DNA of 64,000 nt, taken from assembly GCA_036583965.1 (NCBI GenBank), contig JAZBQD010000034.1, positions 7,390,540 through 7,454,539 on the forward strand, given 5' to 3'. The position numbers and the translations under genes were made by a program. The notes beneath the pieces are model-generated. The model was not told the origin of the DNA, did no database searches, and saw nothing but the letters and a program-made list of their open reading frames with translations. Numbering within the stretch: the first letter of the stretch is position 1; the number at the start of each line of letters is the position of its first letter. Below, one piece after another: positions 1-11,621 of this stretch. The DNA is from Prunella strophiata (taxonomy: Eukaryota > Chordata > Aves > Passeriformes > Prunellidae).

Positions 1-1424
1 CTTTATCCTCAGCCCCTTGTGAGGTTTCACACAGTAACTGGCATTGCAAAACCCCAAAGTTTTAATTCAGAGAGACAGCTCTGAGCACTCTGCAAACAGA
101 GCTCCAGCACCTGTATGGAACCTCTCACCTTAGAGAGACCCTTGCCATGAACTGCCCTTGTCCTGCCCCTGATTGCACACATCAGCACTATTGCCAGTTC
201 CAAGCACTTTCCATCCTCTAGAGCAGTCAGGACAATGCTTCACAGTGAGCTTTGAGGCTCTTGGAAAGAGGAATGGGTTTGCATTGTCCCCATGCTTGAC
301 TCTGGTTTTGGTCACACTTTGAACCCTACCCCTGAAACCACTTGGACCCGGGTTTTCCTTTGGTTTTCTGAGTGACAGAAGCAGCTCTTGTGCAACCCCA
401 TAAATCCAGCAGCCAGGGCTTTGATAAAGATCCTGAAGTAGTGCAAAGAGCAAGTTCATTCTAAAAACAAGCAACACCATCAAGCTCACTAGAAAGCCAA
501 GAAAAATCACCAAATGTGTTCAATATGGAGACAGACATGGAACAGAGCCTGTCCAGAGCACCTCTTGGGGGCACATTTCTTCAGCAACTCCACTGCATCC
601 TTCCAGTGACTGCCCAAAGAGCCATGGTGTGCAGCCAGCAAATACAGAGACTGCTTAGCAGAATTTTTTCCACAGATAAAAAGATTTCTGAAATTCTAGG
701 AACGTTTTTTCCTTTTTTTTTTCTTTTGTTTTGCTTTGTTCAAGCTTCCACACTATACTATAAATAGTCCAGACTTAATTTTCAATAAATAATGCAGAGA
801 GAGTACCTTCAGATGCAGCTGGAATCTGAGCTGAGAAGTCCTGATGGCCCTGCCCAACTTTCCATCAGTGCTGTCAAAGATCTAGAGGCTAAAAAGAGAG
901 GGAAATAAAAATCCTGCCAGAAGTTACCCCCACTGCCCCTTCTTCTCCTGGCTCCCAGTGCAATGTGTTCCCAGACATCAAACTGAAACTCCACATCTGC
1001 CTGTATTAAAGGGTGTTTTTCTTTCCTGTGCACCTTCAGCTGCACAATCTGCATTAATCCAGCCTGATGATCCTTGTGTGGCCCAGCCACAAAGCACAGA
1101 CACAACATACGTGATGCTGTCCAGGGTCTGACCAGCCATTTTTGTTCAGGAATTTCCCTCCAAACCCTCAGTTCTGGCCATTGTTCAGTGGTGGCCTTGC
1201 CACAGAGAAGTGACAGTATGTCACTTATCCCTGAGCTCAGTGCCCTCCCAAACTCTGCACGTGCCAAAATTGCTTGTGGAGCTCCCATTGGTTCTGACGA
1301 CGCTTTCAATTTAGCAAATGTTTATGTGACTCTTGGTTGGAAAAGGATGGAAAAAGAGTCCAGGCACATCACTCTAAATAGATCTGTGGGTAACACTTTA
1401 GCTACACATTGAACTTAGATTTAG
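1..1424. other. Intergenic or intronic filler, no gene recognised
   Basis: This stretch has mixed composition and many CAG, CTG and CCT words. Open frames are present on both strands (up to 166 codons at 809-1309, minus) but they overlap antisense frames, lack recognisable domains and carry no compositional bias of coding DNA. A pyrimidine-rich run lies near 704-735, followed by AT-rich sequence with TATAAATA and AATAAATAA words near 759-791. I see no convincing promoter or exon. Confidence 0.6.
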
Positions 1425-2060
1425 TAGCATCGTTATTGCATGTAATGTTTATTTTATTAGGTTTATTTTATTAGTGTGCCCACAGCAGAATGTAAGCCTT
1501 GTCTTTGTCAACTCTAAAGGCACCCCACAAGAGGCTCTGAGTAGAAAAATATGGTGCAGTTCATTTTTTCCTTTGGAAAAGCCAAGCAGATGCTGATGAG
1601 TGGATAGTCACAATAAGTGTGTGTTTTGAATGCACTATTAAGCTCTGAAACTCAGCTGAGTTAACTTGGTGGGAAGTTGGGTTTAATTTGATCCTGTCTC
1701 TGAGTGTTCATAAAATGATGCAATTCAGCTTTAACCAGATGAGTGGTATCATCAAAATACATTATTTAAATCCCACCCTCTCAGCCATGTGGCCAAATTG
1801 GAAGAAGTGTCACTTAAGTATCTCCTTCCAGGCCAGGAAAAGATCAGTCACACTTTAAATTAAGTGTCTCAAGTAAGGATTTAATTTAGACTTAATAAGA
1901 CAGCGATTGTACATTAAATACCATTGGGTTATTAAAACCATATTCATTGAGGTTTTACAGCTATGTCAGGACAATATGCCATAAATGGAAAAACTGGTAA
2001 CAAGACACAGTTATTGATTCTGACAACATGTGCTAGATAGGATGCATTCATATGTTCAAT
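1425..2060. promoter_or_regulatory. Candidate conserved non-coding element, AT-rich
   Basis: The block is AT-rich, repeat-poor and rich in TAAAT, TTTAAT and ATTAAA words, unlike the GC-moderate filler on either side. It begins with a perfect 14-bp tandem duplication (GTTTATTTTATTAG at 1447-1460 and 1461-1474). There is no long open frame. Texture of this kind is common in conserved enhancers near developmental genes, but conservation was not measured, so the call is an inference. Confidence 0.3.
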
Positions 2061-2815
2061 AAAAATAAGATAAACAAGCATGTTTTCCAAAGTCTCCATG
2101 GATGCCCTCACCAAAATATCAGAGACCCAGAAACAAGAGCAAAGTAATCCTCAGTGCCTCCCTAAGAATGAGATTTATTTTCCCTGTTGTTGGGGAAACT
2201 GAGGCATGGTGAGGGCAACAAAGGCATTTTCTTAGGGTTTGCCAAACAGCTTTTGGGAAGGCAGAGATTTCTGAACTCCCCTTACATTTCTGCTGTGCTT
2301 TTTCCACAGGACAAACCTGGGAAAGACTAGGGTGGGTCTGAACAAGAAGAATACAAAGAAATTCAATCCAGCCAAGGACACCAATGTCCCCAGATGTCAC
2401 AGAGGACAGGGCTGGCAGGGCAAACATTTAATGAAGAGGGAGTGTGAGGTCTGGGCAGACCCAGAGCACCTTTTTGCTTGGGATGGGTGAAGCTCAGGAG
2501 ATCCTGGATGCCTTAGAGTTCATGAACAGGGAACTGGCAACACCTCTGCAAATCCTAGGAATGATTTTGTATTTGCATATATTTATTTACACGCAAATAT
2601 GCATATCTGTGACTGTGCATATATAACACATGTATGCATATAAGAGGAATTAAAGGAGGGACTTTCCCACCAGAGGAAATCTTGGAAAAGAGAATGTTTA
2701 TACAAAATATTTCCTTTGCTAACAAGTTTCTGTACTCTCCTTACTGTTATTAGAGACCTTTGTGCTTAAATCAGAAGTCCCAGCCCTGCCTCTCCTTCCA
2801 TCTGAGCCTACACAG
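2061..2815. other. Intergenic stretch with an AT-rich purine/pyrimidine-alternating patch
   Basis: Apart from the MIR-like remnant described separately, the notable part is about 2567-2642. It is full of ATGCATAT, GCATAT and TATTTA words with imperfect inverted repeats, giving an alternating purine-pyrimidine tract. No exon or RNA gene is recognised. Confidence 0.5.
2172..2282 (-). repeat. MIR-like SINE remnant
   Basis: Read on the plus strand, the block follows the order of a reverse-complemented MIR core. First comes GGGGAAACTGAGGCA (2192-2206), then a GGTTTGCCAAACAGC stretch (2236-2250) resembling the 'ggtcacacagct' part of MIR, then GGCAGAGATTTCTGAAC (2260-2276) resembling 'ggcagagctgggatttgaac'. 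It is heavily diverged, as expected for a tRNA-derived SINE that predates birds. Chance similarity is possible because the match is from memory of the family consensus. Confidence 0.55.
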
Positions 2816-2990
2816 ATTGCATAATCCTCTGTTTGTGGCATCATCACACGTTGCTATAGAGATCCTCTGTGATGATGATGATGTCAAATTGCTCAGCCAG
2901 ATAACACCAATATCAAGATAGAGGAGGAGGGGGTCTATAAACAGAAGCAAAGCATCATCTCCAGCAGTCAGTAAAGAGGAAAGGTAATAT
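2816..2990 (+). promoter_or_regulatory. Candidate TATA promoter with short first exon and splice donor
   Basis: Signals occur in promoter order on the plus strand: ATTGCATAAT (2816-2825, C/EBP- or POU-like), TGATGTCA (2879-2886, one mismatch from a CRE), a GA-rich run, TATAAA (2936-2941), and pyrimidine-flanked initiator-like positions at about 2963-2970. A 5' splice site, AAG|GTAATA, follows with the exon edge at 2983. If real, the first exon would be only about 15-20 nt from the 2970 start or slightly longer from 2963. No downstream exon or known product could be assigned, so this may be a lncRNA start, an enhancer or coincidence. Confidence 0.3.
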
Positions 2991-3829
2991 TATTTATAGA
3001 CCTTTAAAGGTAAACAGATGTCAGCTCCAAACAAGCGTGACTTGAAAGCTTTCTCTGGTGTGAAAGTCCCCAGCTCTGCTCCCATTTTCAAAGGCTTTGC
3101 TTCATCAACATGACTTCTTCAATTGCTCTTTTATTCAATGGGCTCTATAAATTTGGGAGAAGTTATGCTGCTACTGCCATGGGAATGTGGCAACCCTATG
3201 AATGCTGTGTCTGTCTCATCTTGTGGCTATGTCTGGAGATGGGCTGAGATCCCTCACTCACAAGAAATCTGTGTTGCTCCTATTCAGGACTTGAGACTGG
3301 GTTCAGACTTGGATGCTCTGCTGTTCTAGAGAGCAGCACCCAAAATTCCCATGGCAGGGAGCTCACAGCCATGGCAGAGAGACAGAGGCATGGCAGTGGT
3401 GGGATCCTCACTCCCATATGTAGATGTCAGAATTGCTGTTTTCCCTAGAAATGGAAATGGTTCTGGCTCTTGGAGGTGGAGTGCCCTGACTGTCAGGAGC
3501 CACTTTGTTCTGCAAATGTCAGTCTGGGGAAGCAGATCTGATTTCTCACTTCTATTTCATCTTGTAATTTCTGCCTACATCCAAGTTTTCCTCACAATCC
3601 AGACAAAGGTTTACATGACAGTTGTACGAAGCTGACCTGAGAGACAATTATATTTTACAATTCCTCTAAACAGGAGAAAATGGGGGCTTGGTTCCTTTCC
3701 TGCCCAGACTCTTTAATTACTGGGGTATCACTGGAATGCCTGCATTGTAATAAAACTCCAGAGTGTATCCAGGTACCAGGGGATTTATTAACTTGCACTC
3801 AACACTGGCAATCAGCAGCCGGGGTCAGA
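2991..3829. other. No gene recognised
   Basis: The sequence downstream of the candidate TATA element was read in all frames for a signal peptide or small coding exon. A short frame starting at 3110 (45 codons, Cys/Trp-rich) and the frames at 3123 and 3351 show no domain or family resemblance. No repeat family is recognised. Confidence 0.55.
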
Positions 3830-4020
3830 TGTGCCTGGTGATGATGACATCACCATTTTTGGCAGCTCTCTCCAACGAGTGTTGAGTGAGGTAATGTCCC
3901 CAAAATTAAAACTGACAGCAGGATTAATAATGATAGATTCCTTGAGCCTTCTCTTTATGCTTTTAATTGGAGTCCTATTTCTTCTATCAGAGATTGCCAA
4001 AAGATCATCATAACCCTTCA
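3830..4020. promoter_or_regulatory. Candidate conserved non-coding element
   Basis: The block is AT-rich and non-repetitive, with GGATTAATAATGATAG (an OTX/PITX-like GGATTA followed by TAAT), ATGATGACATCACC, and CTTTTAATTGGAG. Frames run open on both strands across it (60 and 92 codons) but neither resembles a known protein. The clean transition to CAG-rich filler on both sides suggests a discrete element. Conservation is unmeasured. Confidence 0.3.
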
Positions 4021-5639
4021 GCACACCAGCAGTGAGGGACACCAGCAAGTGGCACTGGGTGAGCAGGTTCCTGCAGGAAGGTTTGGTCACACCTGGGCAC
4101 TGACTGACTGTGTTTCCTGCTGGAGATGGGCAGGTGTCACAGCCCCTGAGCAGTTGCCATCCTCACAGCCATGCCAACACTCAGCTCTGGGTGTACAGCT
4201 GGGATTAACTCACAGGGATGTGGCTGTCAGCAGCTGAGGGAGAGTTCAGAGGAAGGCTCTGTGTCCTGCTGCAGCCCTTTAAGGAATCTCCAGGGACACT
4301 CCAAAACATACCAGCTGGCCCACAAGACCTTGCCCAGCACATTATGGGCATTTTTTAGATTTTCTGGAGCAGCTTGCAGGCGGTTTAGCCTGTCTGGCAC
4401 AGGGGGGTTTTGACTATTTGTTTTTGAAATTTTGCAAGGGAAAGAGAAAGGAAGGGAAACCCAGGCTGTGGCTGACACCCTGTGATAGAGCTCCCTCTGC
4501 CCAAGACCTCAGCAGCCACAAACCAAAGTCAGGAGTGCAGTGAACAGGCTTCAGCCACACTGACCCAGGGCAAACAGGGCTGACACCAGGGCACTGCAAC
4601 CTGCATCTCTTTAAACATCCTTGGCCTTCTTTTTTTGCTCAGTTGAACATCAGAGGGGAAGGTTTTCCTGAGACATTCCTGAAATCTGTAACAGCAGCTA
4701 GTAACCATGCCATCACCACTATATCCCAGGGGGTACAACAGAACTAGGACTTTCTGTTAAAAAAACACAGAGAGCATCCATGGTCCCACTTTCTGGGACC
4801 CTCTTCTCCCACTTCTCCCAGTGCCTGAGCATTTTTCTTCCTTAAATTCTGCTCAGATTCCTCTCTTGCCATTTCTCTGTGCTGTTTTCCTGTCCTGCTC
4901 CTTGCCCCCTTTGCCTGCACTCTGCACTGAGACCAACACAAGCAAACAACAAACCCTCAATACAAGTGTGAGCTTTAAAGACAGATTTCTTACACAAGTT
5001 TGCCAAAGTTACCAGAAGGAGACTTTAGAGATTAGCAAAGGCAAGTACCTGGGTTTTTCCTGTGATTGTATTCTGTCACAGCAGCAGATGGAGGTGGCTT
5101 TGGTATTTGTAGCATCTATTGGCAAATTAAATCCTCCGATGGTCGCCAGGCACTAAAATGAAGAAATAGAAAGTACTGGGACTGTTTGGATCTCAAACAG
5201 CTTATATTAAATAGTATTTACTACCCCTAATTGTTACCTAGATCAGATAAAATCCATCTCATCAGTGCATTACTCTGCCTGAGCACAGACTATAGACCTG
5301 AGCACTTTTATGCACTTTAAAATGCTGTAAAAGCATTTTACGGTATTGTCTTTGTGAGTAGGTGGATGGCACAGAGCACTCCCTGAACACTCTTCTGAAA
5401 AAGGCAGGCCCTTGAAGGCCCTACAGTCCTTGAGTCGCTCCCATATTCCAGAGCAGAGCCATATATTGCTCAGTCAAAATGAAGCCATGGAAATCTGAAA
5501 TAATGATGGAAGAAATGAGCAAAGTTTTGGTCATTGTTTAATTCTCTAAGAGAACAACCCCACCTAAGATTCCTTCTGCCAACTCTGACAAAGTGGCCAA
5601 AGATAAAGACAAATATGCCTCAGAGATGGAGCACAGCTG
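4021..5639. other. Filler sequence, with one small hairpin
   Basis: GC-moderate sequence rich in CAG, CTG and CCC words carries several short overlapping open frames on both strands, none protein-like. The AT-richer part at 5150-5340 contains a perfect 9-bp stem with a 5-nt loop (TAAAATGCT at 5318-5326, AGCATTTTA at 5332-5340). No interspersed repeat is recognised. Confidence 0.55.
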
Positions 5640-5880
5640 TTAAAATAACAGTGAAGAGGAAAAAAAGTGCACAATAATTTAATTAAGTAGCTGTGCCCAT
5701 TCCATGTTTCTCCCCCCAATGCTATTGGTGGCAAAACAATAGTTTGTCACCAGTTTGAAATTTTAATTCTTTCCTATACAGATGTTGCCCTTAGAAAGTC
5801 TTGTAATAACCTCATAGAACTGCATTTCTCTAATGATGATAAAGTGCTTTAGTTAATTAAACCTCACAACATTTCTGAAA
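5640..5880. promoter_or_regulatory. Candidate conserved non-coding element
   Basis: This low-repeat AT-rich block contains TTTAATTAAG, CTATTGGTGGC and AAAACAATAG, plus GTTAATTAAACC at its end. Closely spaced homeodomain-like TTAATTAA words and a SOX-like ACAATAG suggest an enhancer. The evidence is composition and motif density only. Confidence 0.28.
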
Positions 5881-6239
5881 GTACCATACACTAAGCAGTG
5901 CAGCAGCCTCACTGCAAAACACAGCTCTTCCAAAAATATATTGGTGGGTTTTGCATTCTCCCACCCATTATCAGTTGCAAAGGAACCTCAGGGGAAGGTT
6001 AAATACAAACTGACAGAGAAAATGCATCAGAGCTGTTCTTATTAAAAGGTTTGGTGAGGTTATTTTAAAGCAAAAATCACCCTTTTACCAAAACAAAAAT
6101 GTTTTACAAAAATTACTTTGATTTCATGTGAGATTTCAGCAAAAAAGTTGGTGAAGCTCTGAATGGACTAACTTGTACCTCTCAACAAAAGGGGGGAATG
6201 TGCAATCAGTCCAGACCCTGATCTTGAGGTCTGAGTTTC

Positions 6240-6470
6240 ATATTGCAAAAAACTTGGAAAGATTACCTTTCATGTCAGTGCAAAAGCATCTCAAAATTGC
6301 GAAATGTGGCCACCAGACACAGTTGTAGTTTTACATCTCGTTCTATCATCAGGCAAGTTTGGGTCTGGTTTATATTTCCCTTTCAGGTAGTGCAGTTGAT
6401 AGTACAAGCAATTACAACAATAATGCCTCCAGTCAGTGCCTACTTGTAAAAACCCCTTTACATTGGATAT
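6240..6470. promoter_or_regulatory. Candidate conserved non-coding element
   Basis: The block is balanced in composition and high in complexity, with no simple repeats. It keeps two isolated CpGs (AAATTGCGAAATG and ATCTCGTTC) in an otherwise CpG-poor region. Short frames overlap on both strands but do not look like protein. Retained CpG in AT-rich sequence is a weak hint of constraint or hypomethylation. Confidence 0.25.
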
Positions 6471-8336
6471 GCAACATGGCATGTAGGCCTCTGAATTTAC
6501 TTTGTTAAGAAATAAGCATTATATTTGCTGCCAGTGCTCTGCTATCTGCCCATCTTTTTCCTCTGAGTAGAAGAATTACAAAGGTTTGATCTGAGACCCT
6601 TCAGCCAGGGTCAGAGCACTGTGGTTTGGGCACTGAGATTCATTGATCTGAGGACTCCAGAAAGGTTTGCAGCAGGACAGGTCAGCCCATGGGTTTGGAC
6701 TTGGTTCATGCAGGCTCTGATTCAGCAGATTAATTAAAGGACAATGTGGTGTTAGAGGAAAGAGGGCATCTCATGCACTTACATGCTTGCTGAGAATCCA
6801 AACTTCAGCCCCTGCATGGAGTTTGACTGCTACACTTAAAAACACAGCAAGCAAGAGCTCCTCTAGGATGACAAGCTGATGCAGAGGTACTTAGAGGAAT
6901 GAGTTTTGGCAGCCAGGATTCATACAGCCTACCCAGGAAGGTAACAAAGAATCAAGACCTATCCTCACATCGGGCACCAACTTCGCTCTTATTAACATTG
7001 TGGATCCTGTGGTGGTTTCCTTCACTCCCAAAACCACTAATTTAACGTACAGTACAGTCATTCTGTGTGGGGGGAAAGAGAAATTCTTTCTTCCTTCCTG
7101 TTGGAAAACTCTTTGGCAGTAACGCTTGGATTGTTTTCTTTGTAAATTATATTCATGCTGTTTTCAAGATGTTTTCCTGACTTTATTGAAATTTGACCAA
7201 TTTAACGAGTAATGTAGAACTTGTTTCCATGTTAAAAAACTCTCAGAGCTGCTTGGGGATAATTATTAAAACTTCCATGTGTGCAGCAAGGCCAGTCACT
7301 TCTGCAAATAGAAAAAAAAGAAAAAAAAAAAAAAACAACAGTCTGAAACAGAAGGATGTTGCTCTAACAATAGGCAAAGGAGTGCAAAACCCAAGGCCAC
7401 CAACCTTTGGAGATCAGGCGCTGCACTGGCTCCGTGCCAGGAGAATAACACTCACACCTGGCTTTCCTGCCAAGTTTCATTTCAAAAAAAGTTTTAATCA
7501 CAGATAAGGGACCAATACAAAGCCCTGAAATCAGTGGAGAGGCTCACATGGAGTCTGTGGGAATGTGACTCAGGCTCCAAAGACCTGACCTCTGGCTCAG
7601 CCGTCAAACCATGCTCCAAACCCCTGCAGCTTCCCTGGAATCAGAGCTCTGGGGGACAGCGGGGCTGGGGTTTGCTGTAGCCCCTGCCTGATGCAGGTAT
7701 GTGTGACAGGGACAGAGCAGCTGCTCTTAAACCTCTGCCTAAGCCCTTCTGGCTTTGCTAGGCATGGATGTTAAACCCAAGTGTGCTCTTAGAGGTCTGA
7801 TGGACTTGGTGCCCACAGTCACACCCAGCTCCATGCTCCACATATTAATCTATATTCCCATACCATTAATCTGCCTCCTTTTTTAATCTCTTCAAGTGCA
7901 GGGATCCCCTTTTCATCAACAGCTGTCAAAATTCACCCCCTAAACTTAGGGGTTTTCTATCCAGAGCTACACATCAATGATGCATTTTAGACAGATATCT
8001 TTTGAAACAACTGCTCTAGATATTGTTTACAGCAAACCAGCAGCAACCTGAAATTCCCAACCCACTCTGCACAAGCAATGGTGACAGCACCAGCATTAAA
8101 AACTCCAGCTATCTTTTGGCCATCACAGCCTATTTTAAGTTGGTGGCAGTGGATGCAGCTGTCATACCTTCATGCACCCCAAAACCCCTCTGAGCTCAGC
8201 TCCACCCAGAGCTGTGTGAAGGCAGCAATGCCAGGGAGCTGCCTGAAGGGCAGCCCTGTGTCAGGAGGGTGGGAGACCGTCCCTGATGCCTCAAGCTTTA
8301 GCTTTTCTATTTTTCAGATTCTGTACTGCTTTAGTG
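6471..8336. other. No gene; A-rich tract inside
   Basis: This is mostly filler. An A-rich tract spans 7312-7335, broken by a single G at 7320. The open frame that crosses it (7193-7507, 104 codons) reads as poly-Lys there and has no recognisable domain. No transposon body is recognised upstream of the A tract. Confidence 0.5.
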
Positions 8337-8711
8337 TGTAAGTCTAGGCTTCATATTAGGGGATAGTAAGCTCTTGTCACAGAGTAGGGAGACAAAACAA
8401 TTCCTTCTCTACTTGGGGACCCAAGGACAAATGATCCAAATCTCAGGCCCAAAAGCATAAACAACGTGGGCTGAAGAGAAGAAAACAAGCAGGATGGGAC
8501 TTCGCGGGCTAAAACTGTAATTGGACAATTAACTCCAATATGCCAATGGACCAAAACTTATAAAAGTGTGAGACCCTATGACCTGCTGTCCATTTTGTGT
8601 CCATTTTGAGTTGTGCTGTCCAAGGTGAATCTATTTGAGGTCTCTTAATAAATCCCTACTTTATTCTTTAGCTCCATCTAGTCTCTGCTCTAGGTCAGCC
8701 TTCACAAGGCA
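8337..8711 (+). mobile_element. Solo LTR-like element of a passerine-type endogenous retrovirus
   Basis: The block has the layout of a retroviral LTR. A U3-like part is followed by CCAAT (8543-8547) and TATAAAA (8559-8565), then an R-like part with repeated GTCCATTTTG words (8588-8611), AATAAA (8647-8652) and a T-rich tail near 8660-8668. The wording also matches my memory of avian, especially songbird, ERV LTRs. No gag, pol or env sequence flanks it, so it would be a solo LTR left after recombination between two LTRs. The edges are approximate: I found no clear target-site duplication, and the 5' edge could instead be the TGTCACAG at 8375. It may still act as a plus-strand promoter or polyadenylation site. 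Confidence 0.7.
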
Positions 8712-10254
8712 CCATCCCTGTTGTCACCCAAGCAGAAAGCCAAAGGCAGCCCTTGCTGGTTGTACAGGATGTGAGGAGAGTGCTGTGCACATGTGGTTTA
8801 CAGAGCTGAAGTGCAGAAGCTGACATTTTTAGGACTTTGATAATCTTTGCAGATTTGATGATCTTTGCTGCCTGACCAGGCCAGGACAGGTACAAGGAGA
8901 GCTGCTCAGGGAGATGCCCTGGAACTTCTGCCAGGCCTTTGGGGACCCTCTCCAACTTGGATGCCAGCTTACATCAACTTAGAGGAGCCCAAAAACCTTA
9001 CAGATTTCTTTAGCTATAGGATTTGCTCACTGTTTTCCCTGGTGGCTGGAAACAGGCTCATGGGGACACACAAATCTCCTTTTTCCACCCTACCCCTCTA
9101 GGCTCTGAGAGCAGCTTTCCAGGCAATGCTCCTATGCAGCTGCCTTTAAGGTCCTGCTTTCCCCACATGATTCCCTGTAACACTTACAGTCAGCATTGCA
9201 AATGCAAGAAAAATACAGCTGGAGGTTTGGGCAACCAGAATAAATGGCCAGACAACTAAATCAATGGCTAAACAAGCACATTTGGGAATTTATGGGCACT
9301 CCCTGCTTTTAGCTGCTTCTGTACTGTTATTTGGCTCAGCAGCTCTGAACAAAGCCCTTGTAACACTCCCATTTCCTCAGCATCAATAATCCATCCCAGC
9401 AGGGCTGGCTGTGCCATGCCATGGGGTGTCACAGTGCTGCAAGCCAGCACCAGGTAACAGGACTGGATGTGGCTGCTGCTGCTGGGATGGGATCCAGAGG
9501 GGCAGAGGAGAAGCTCTGCTCCCAGGGAAACCCCCTGGCTTCATCCTTCCAGAGGCTCAGTTGGGTAAAAGTGCTTTTTTTTGTTGGTTTTTTTAAACTT
9601 CTTTTTATTTTTTATTTTTTTGACACCCAACACCAGAACTAGCTACATCTGCCTGGCTGTTACTAATTCAGGATGCATTTAAGATGAAATTCATTAAACA
9701 CCTTTCAGTCAAAAGGAGGGGAAGCCTCTGCAGCAGTGACTCATGGAAGTGGCTAATCCTGGCAGGATGGGTGTTCAGGGAGATCTCTCTTTCAGGGAGG
9801 TGCAGGATTACTTTTCAGTGCATCATAAAGGGGTGAGGGAGGTGGAGCTGACACAGAAAGGTTAAGCTTCCTTTTCCCAGCAAACAGAGCCTGGATTTTG
9901 CAAGGAGTTCAAAGGGATGGCACACACCCATTCACTTCCAGAGGAACTTGGCAGTTTCAATGCCTTTGAAACCTGCCTGCCTTAATGCCAGGCAGATGTT
10001 GGCAGTGCTTTTGGCTTTCCCACCCAATTACAGTGCCCACCCCTTAGAACACATCTTTTCACACATATGAGGCTCAAGGAGAGAATTTAGGAAGCCACCC
10101 CACCTTTGCAGCACTCAGCCTCTGGGTTCACTTTAAAGCCTGAGCACAAAGGTAGGAAAACCAGGTATCAAAGACAGCTGAAAAATGAAAAGGTCCTCAG
10201 TCAGCAGTAAACCAGCAGCTGAATGTGCAGCACACCCTTAGGAACACATCAAGT

Positions 10255-10257
<3 letters not shown>

Positions 10258-10293
<36 letters not shown>
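10258..10293 (+). repeat. Poly(A) tract, 36 bp
   Basis: An uninterrupted run of about 36 A residues is followed by GGTAAAG. No AATAAA lies in the 40 bases upstream and no retrotransposon body is recognised, so I call it only a simple repeat. A perfect homopolymer of this length suggests a young insertion or expansion, or a length-uncertain assembly site. Confidence 0.9.
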
Positions 10294-10295
<2 letters not shown>

Positions 10296-11605
10296 TAAAG
10301 ACATTGTCCTCTTAAGATTAAAGCAGCACATCTTATAGTGTTTTTAATAAAATGCAGCACAGTTTCAGTATAAATGGCATTTATACATAAAGAAGGTGAT
10401 TTATTTACCCTTCCTCCTCTCCAGAGACGTGGGACAATGCATTGGTTGGAGAACTTGGCCTGGTGCTTGCTTGCACTCCTGGCTGATGGAACAGAAGGGT
10501 GTCTGTGTCCAGCTGTTTATTTCCTGTGGTTGAGTGGGAATGACATGGAGGGAAAAAAAAAGGTTTGGTTAAACTAAGGGCTTGTGGGACAGTAAATGCA
10601 GTCAGGGATGGAGGAGAACAGCAGAACTCTGTCAAAACCATCACTTCTCACTCTTTACTGAAAATTGTTCTGAATCAGTGAAATATTGGTAAACTAAATG
10701 ATTCGTTGATTTGTCACCAAATACAAAAAAAAAAAAATATTCTTTGATTTTATGCTTCCCAACAAGTTTCAGCACACAGATTTCTTTGCAACTGCTCCTT
10801 GATGGTGTCACAGCTCTGGGAATTGCTGTGAAATTCTTTGTCCACTTACAAGTGAGTCTGCAACATGTTACAGCTCTTCAGGGTGAGGTTTATGAGTCCA
10901 TAACTAATATTTTCATCATTCCTGCCTTTAATGCAACATAAGAAGTTCAGACCAGGATGACGGAAATGAAAAAATGCATATTAAATTGTTTGGGTAGGAA
11001 AAAATAGAAGCACAAACTTTGTACTTCCCCTAACCCAGAATAACATAATTGCCTTAAATATTTTTAGATTATAAATTGTTTCTCTTGCAAGTACTTCAGA
11101 AGTATTATTCACGTTCATGGCCAGAGATGAAAGCTCACCTTCATTAGGAAGAATTTCAGAACCCCCAAACACTAAAGAAAATACTTTTGGGCAGGTCAAA
11201 ACACAGTTTTAAAGGAAAACACAACCATGAAAACAGATTATTAAAAAAAAAAAAAAATTATACAGAGAAAGGCAGCCCTCTCCCCACATCTGTGGATGGG
11301 AACAGATGCACAAAGGATGGATCCTGGACCCCCAAGAACAATGTTTGATTTAAAATAAAGAAACTGGGAGCTGTTGGGGGCTGCTTGGGAAGGGGCAGGG
11401 AGGGTTTTTAACTGAGATTCCCAGCAGCTCTGCACATCCCAGCAGTTCCCAGCCCCAGGAGTCACCCAGCCACACTGCCCTGGTTAATTGTCCCTGATAA
11501 TAGTCCTCAGTGTTTGGGAGAATTTCCCCTCATGTTTGTGAATCTGGGTCACCTGTGAGAAATTTGCAGTAAGGAGTGCCAAAGGTACATTTCATTTGTT
11601 TATTC

Positions 11606-11621
11606 TATATATATATATATA
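11606..11621. repeat. (TA)8 microsatellite
   Basis: Eight perfect TA units are followed by AAA. It lies in AT-rich sequence and is short enough to be of little consequence beyond possible length polymorphism. Confidence 0.9.

Noticed and set aside
809..1309. 166-codon minus-strand frame
   Set aside because: It shows no domain and overlaps an antisense frame. Nothing indicates a promoter or splice sites.
2871..2884. Short GAT repeat as a microsatellite
   Set aside because: There are only about four units. Its end forms the CRE-like site instead.
3831..4013. 60-codon frame with a hydrophobic C-terminal stretch, possible small membrane protein
   Set aside because: Its hydrophobic run comes from TTTTAATT-type AT-rich sequence, and a longer antisense frame covers the same bases. 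A non-coding element fits better.
5318..5340. 9-bp hairpin as a microRNA precursor or terminator
   Set aside because: The stem is far too short for a microRNA, and eukaryotic context makes an intrinsic terminator irrelevant.
10258..10293. A36 run as a retrotransposon tail
   Set aside because: It has no AATAAA upstream at mRNA spacing and no recognisable body.
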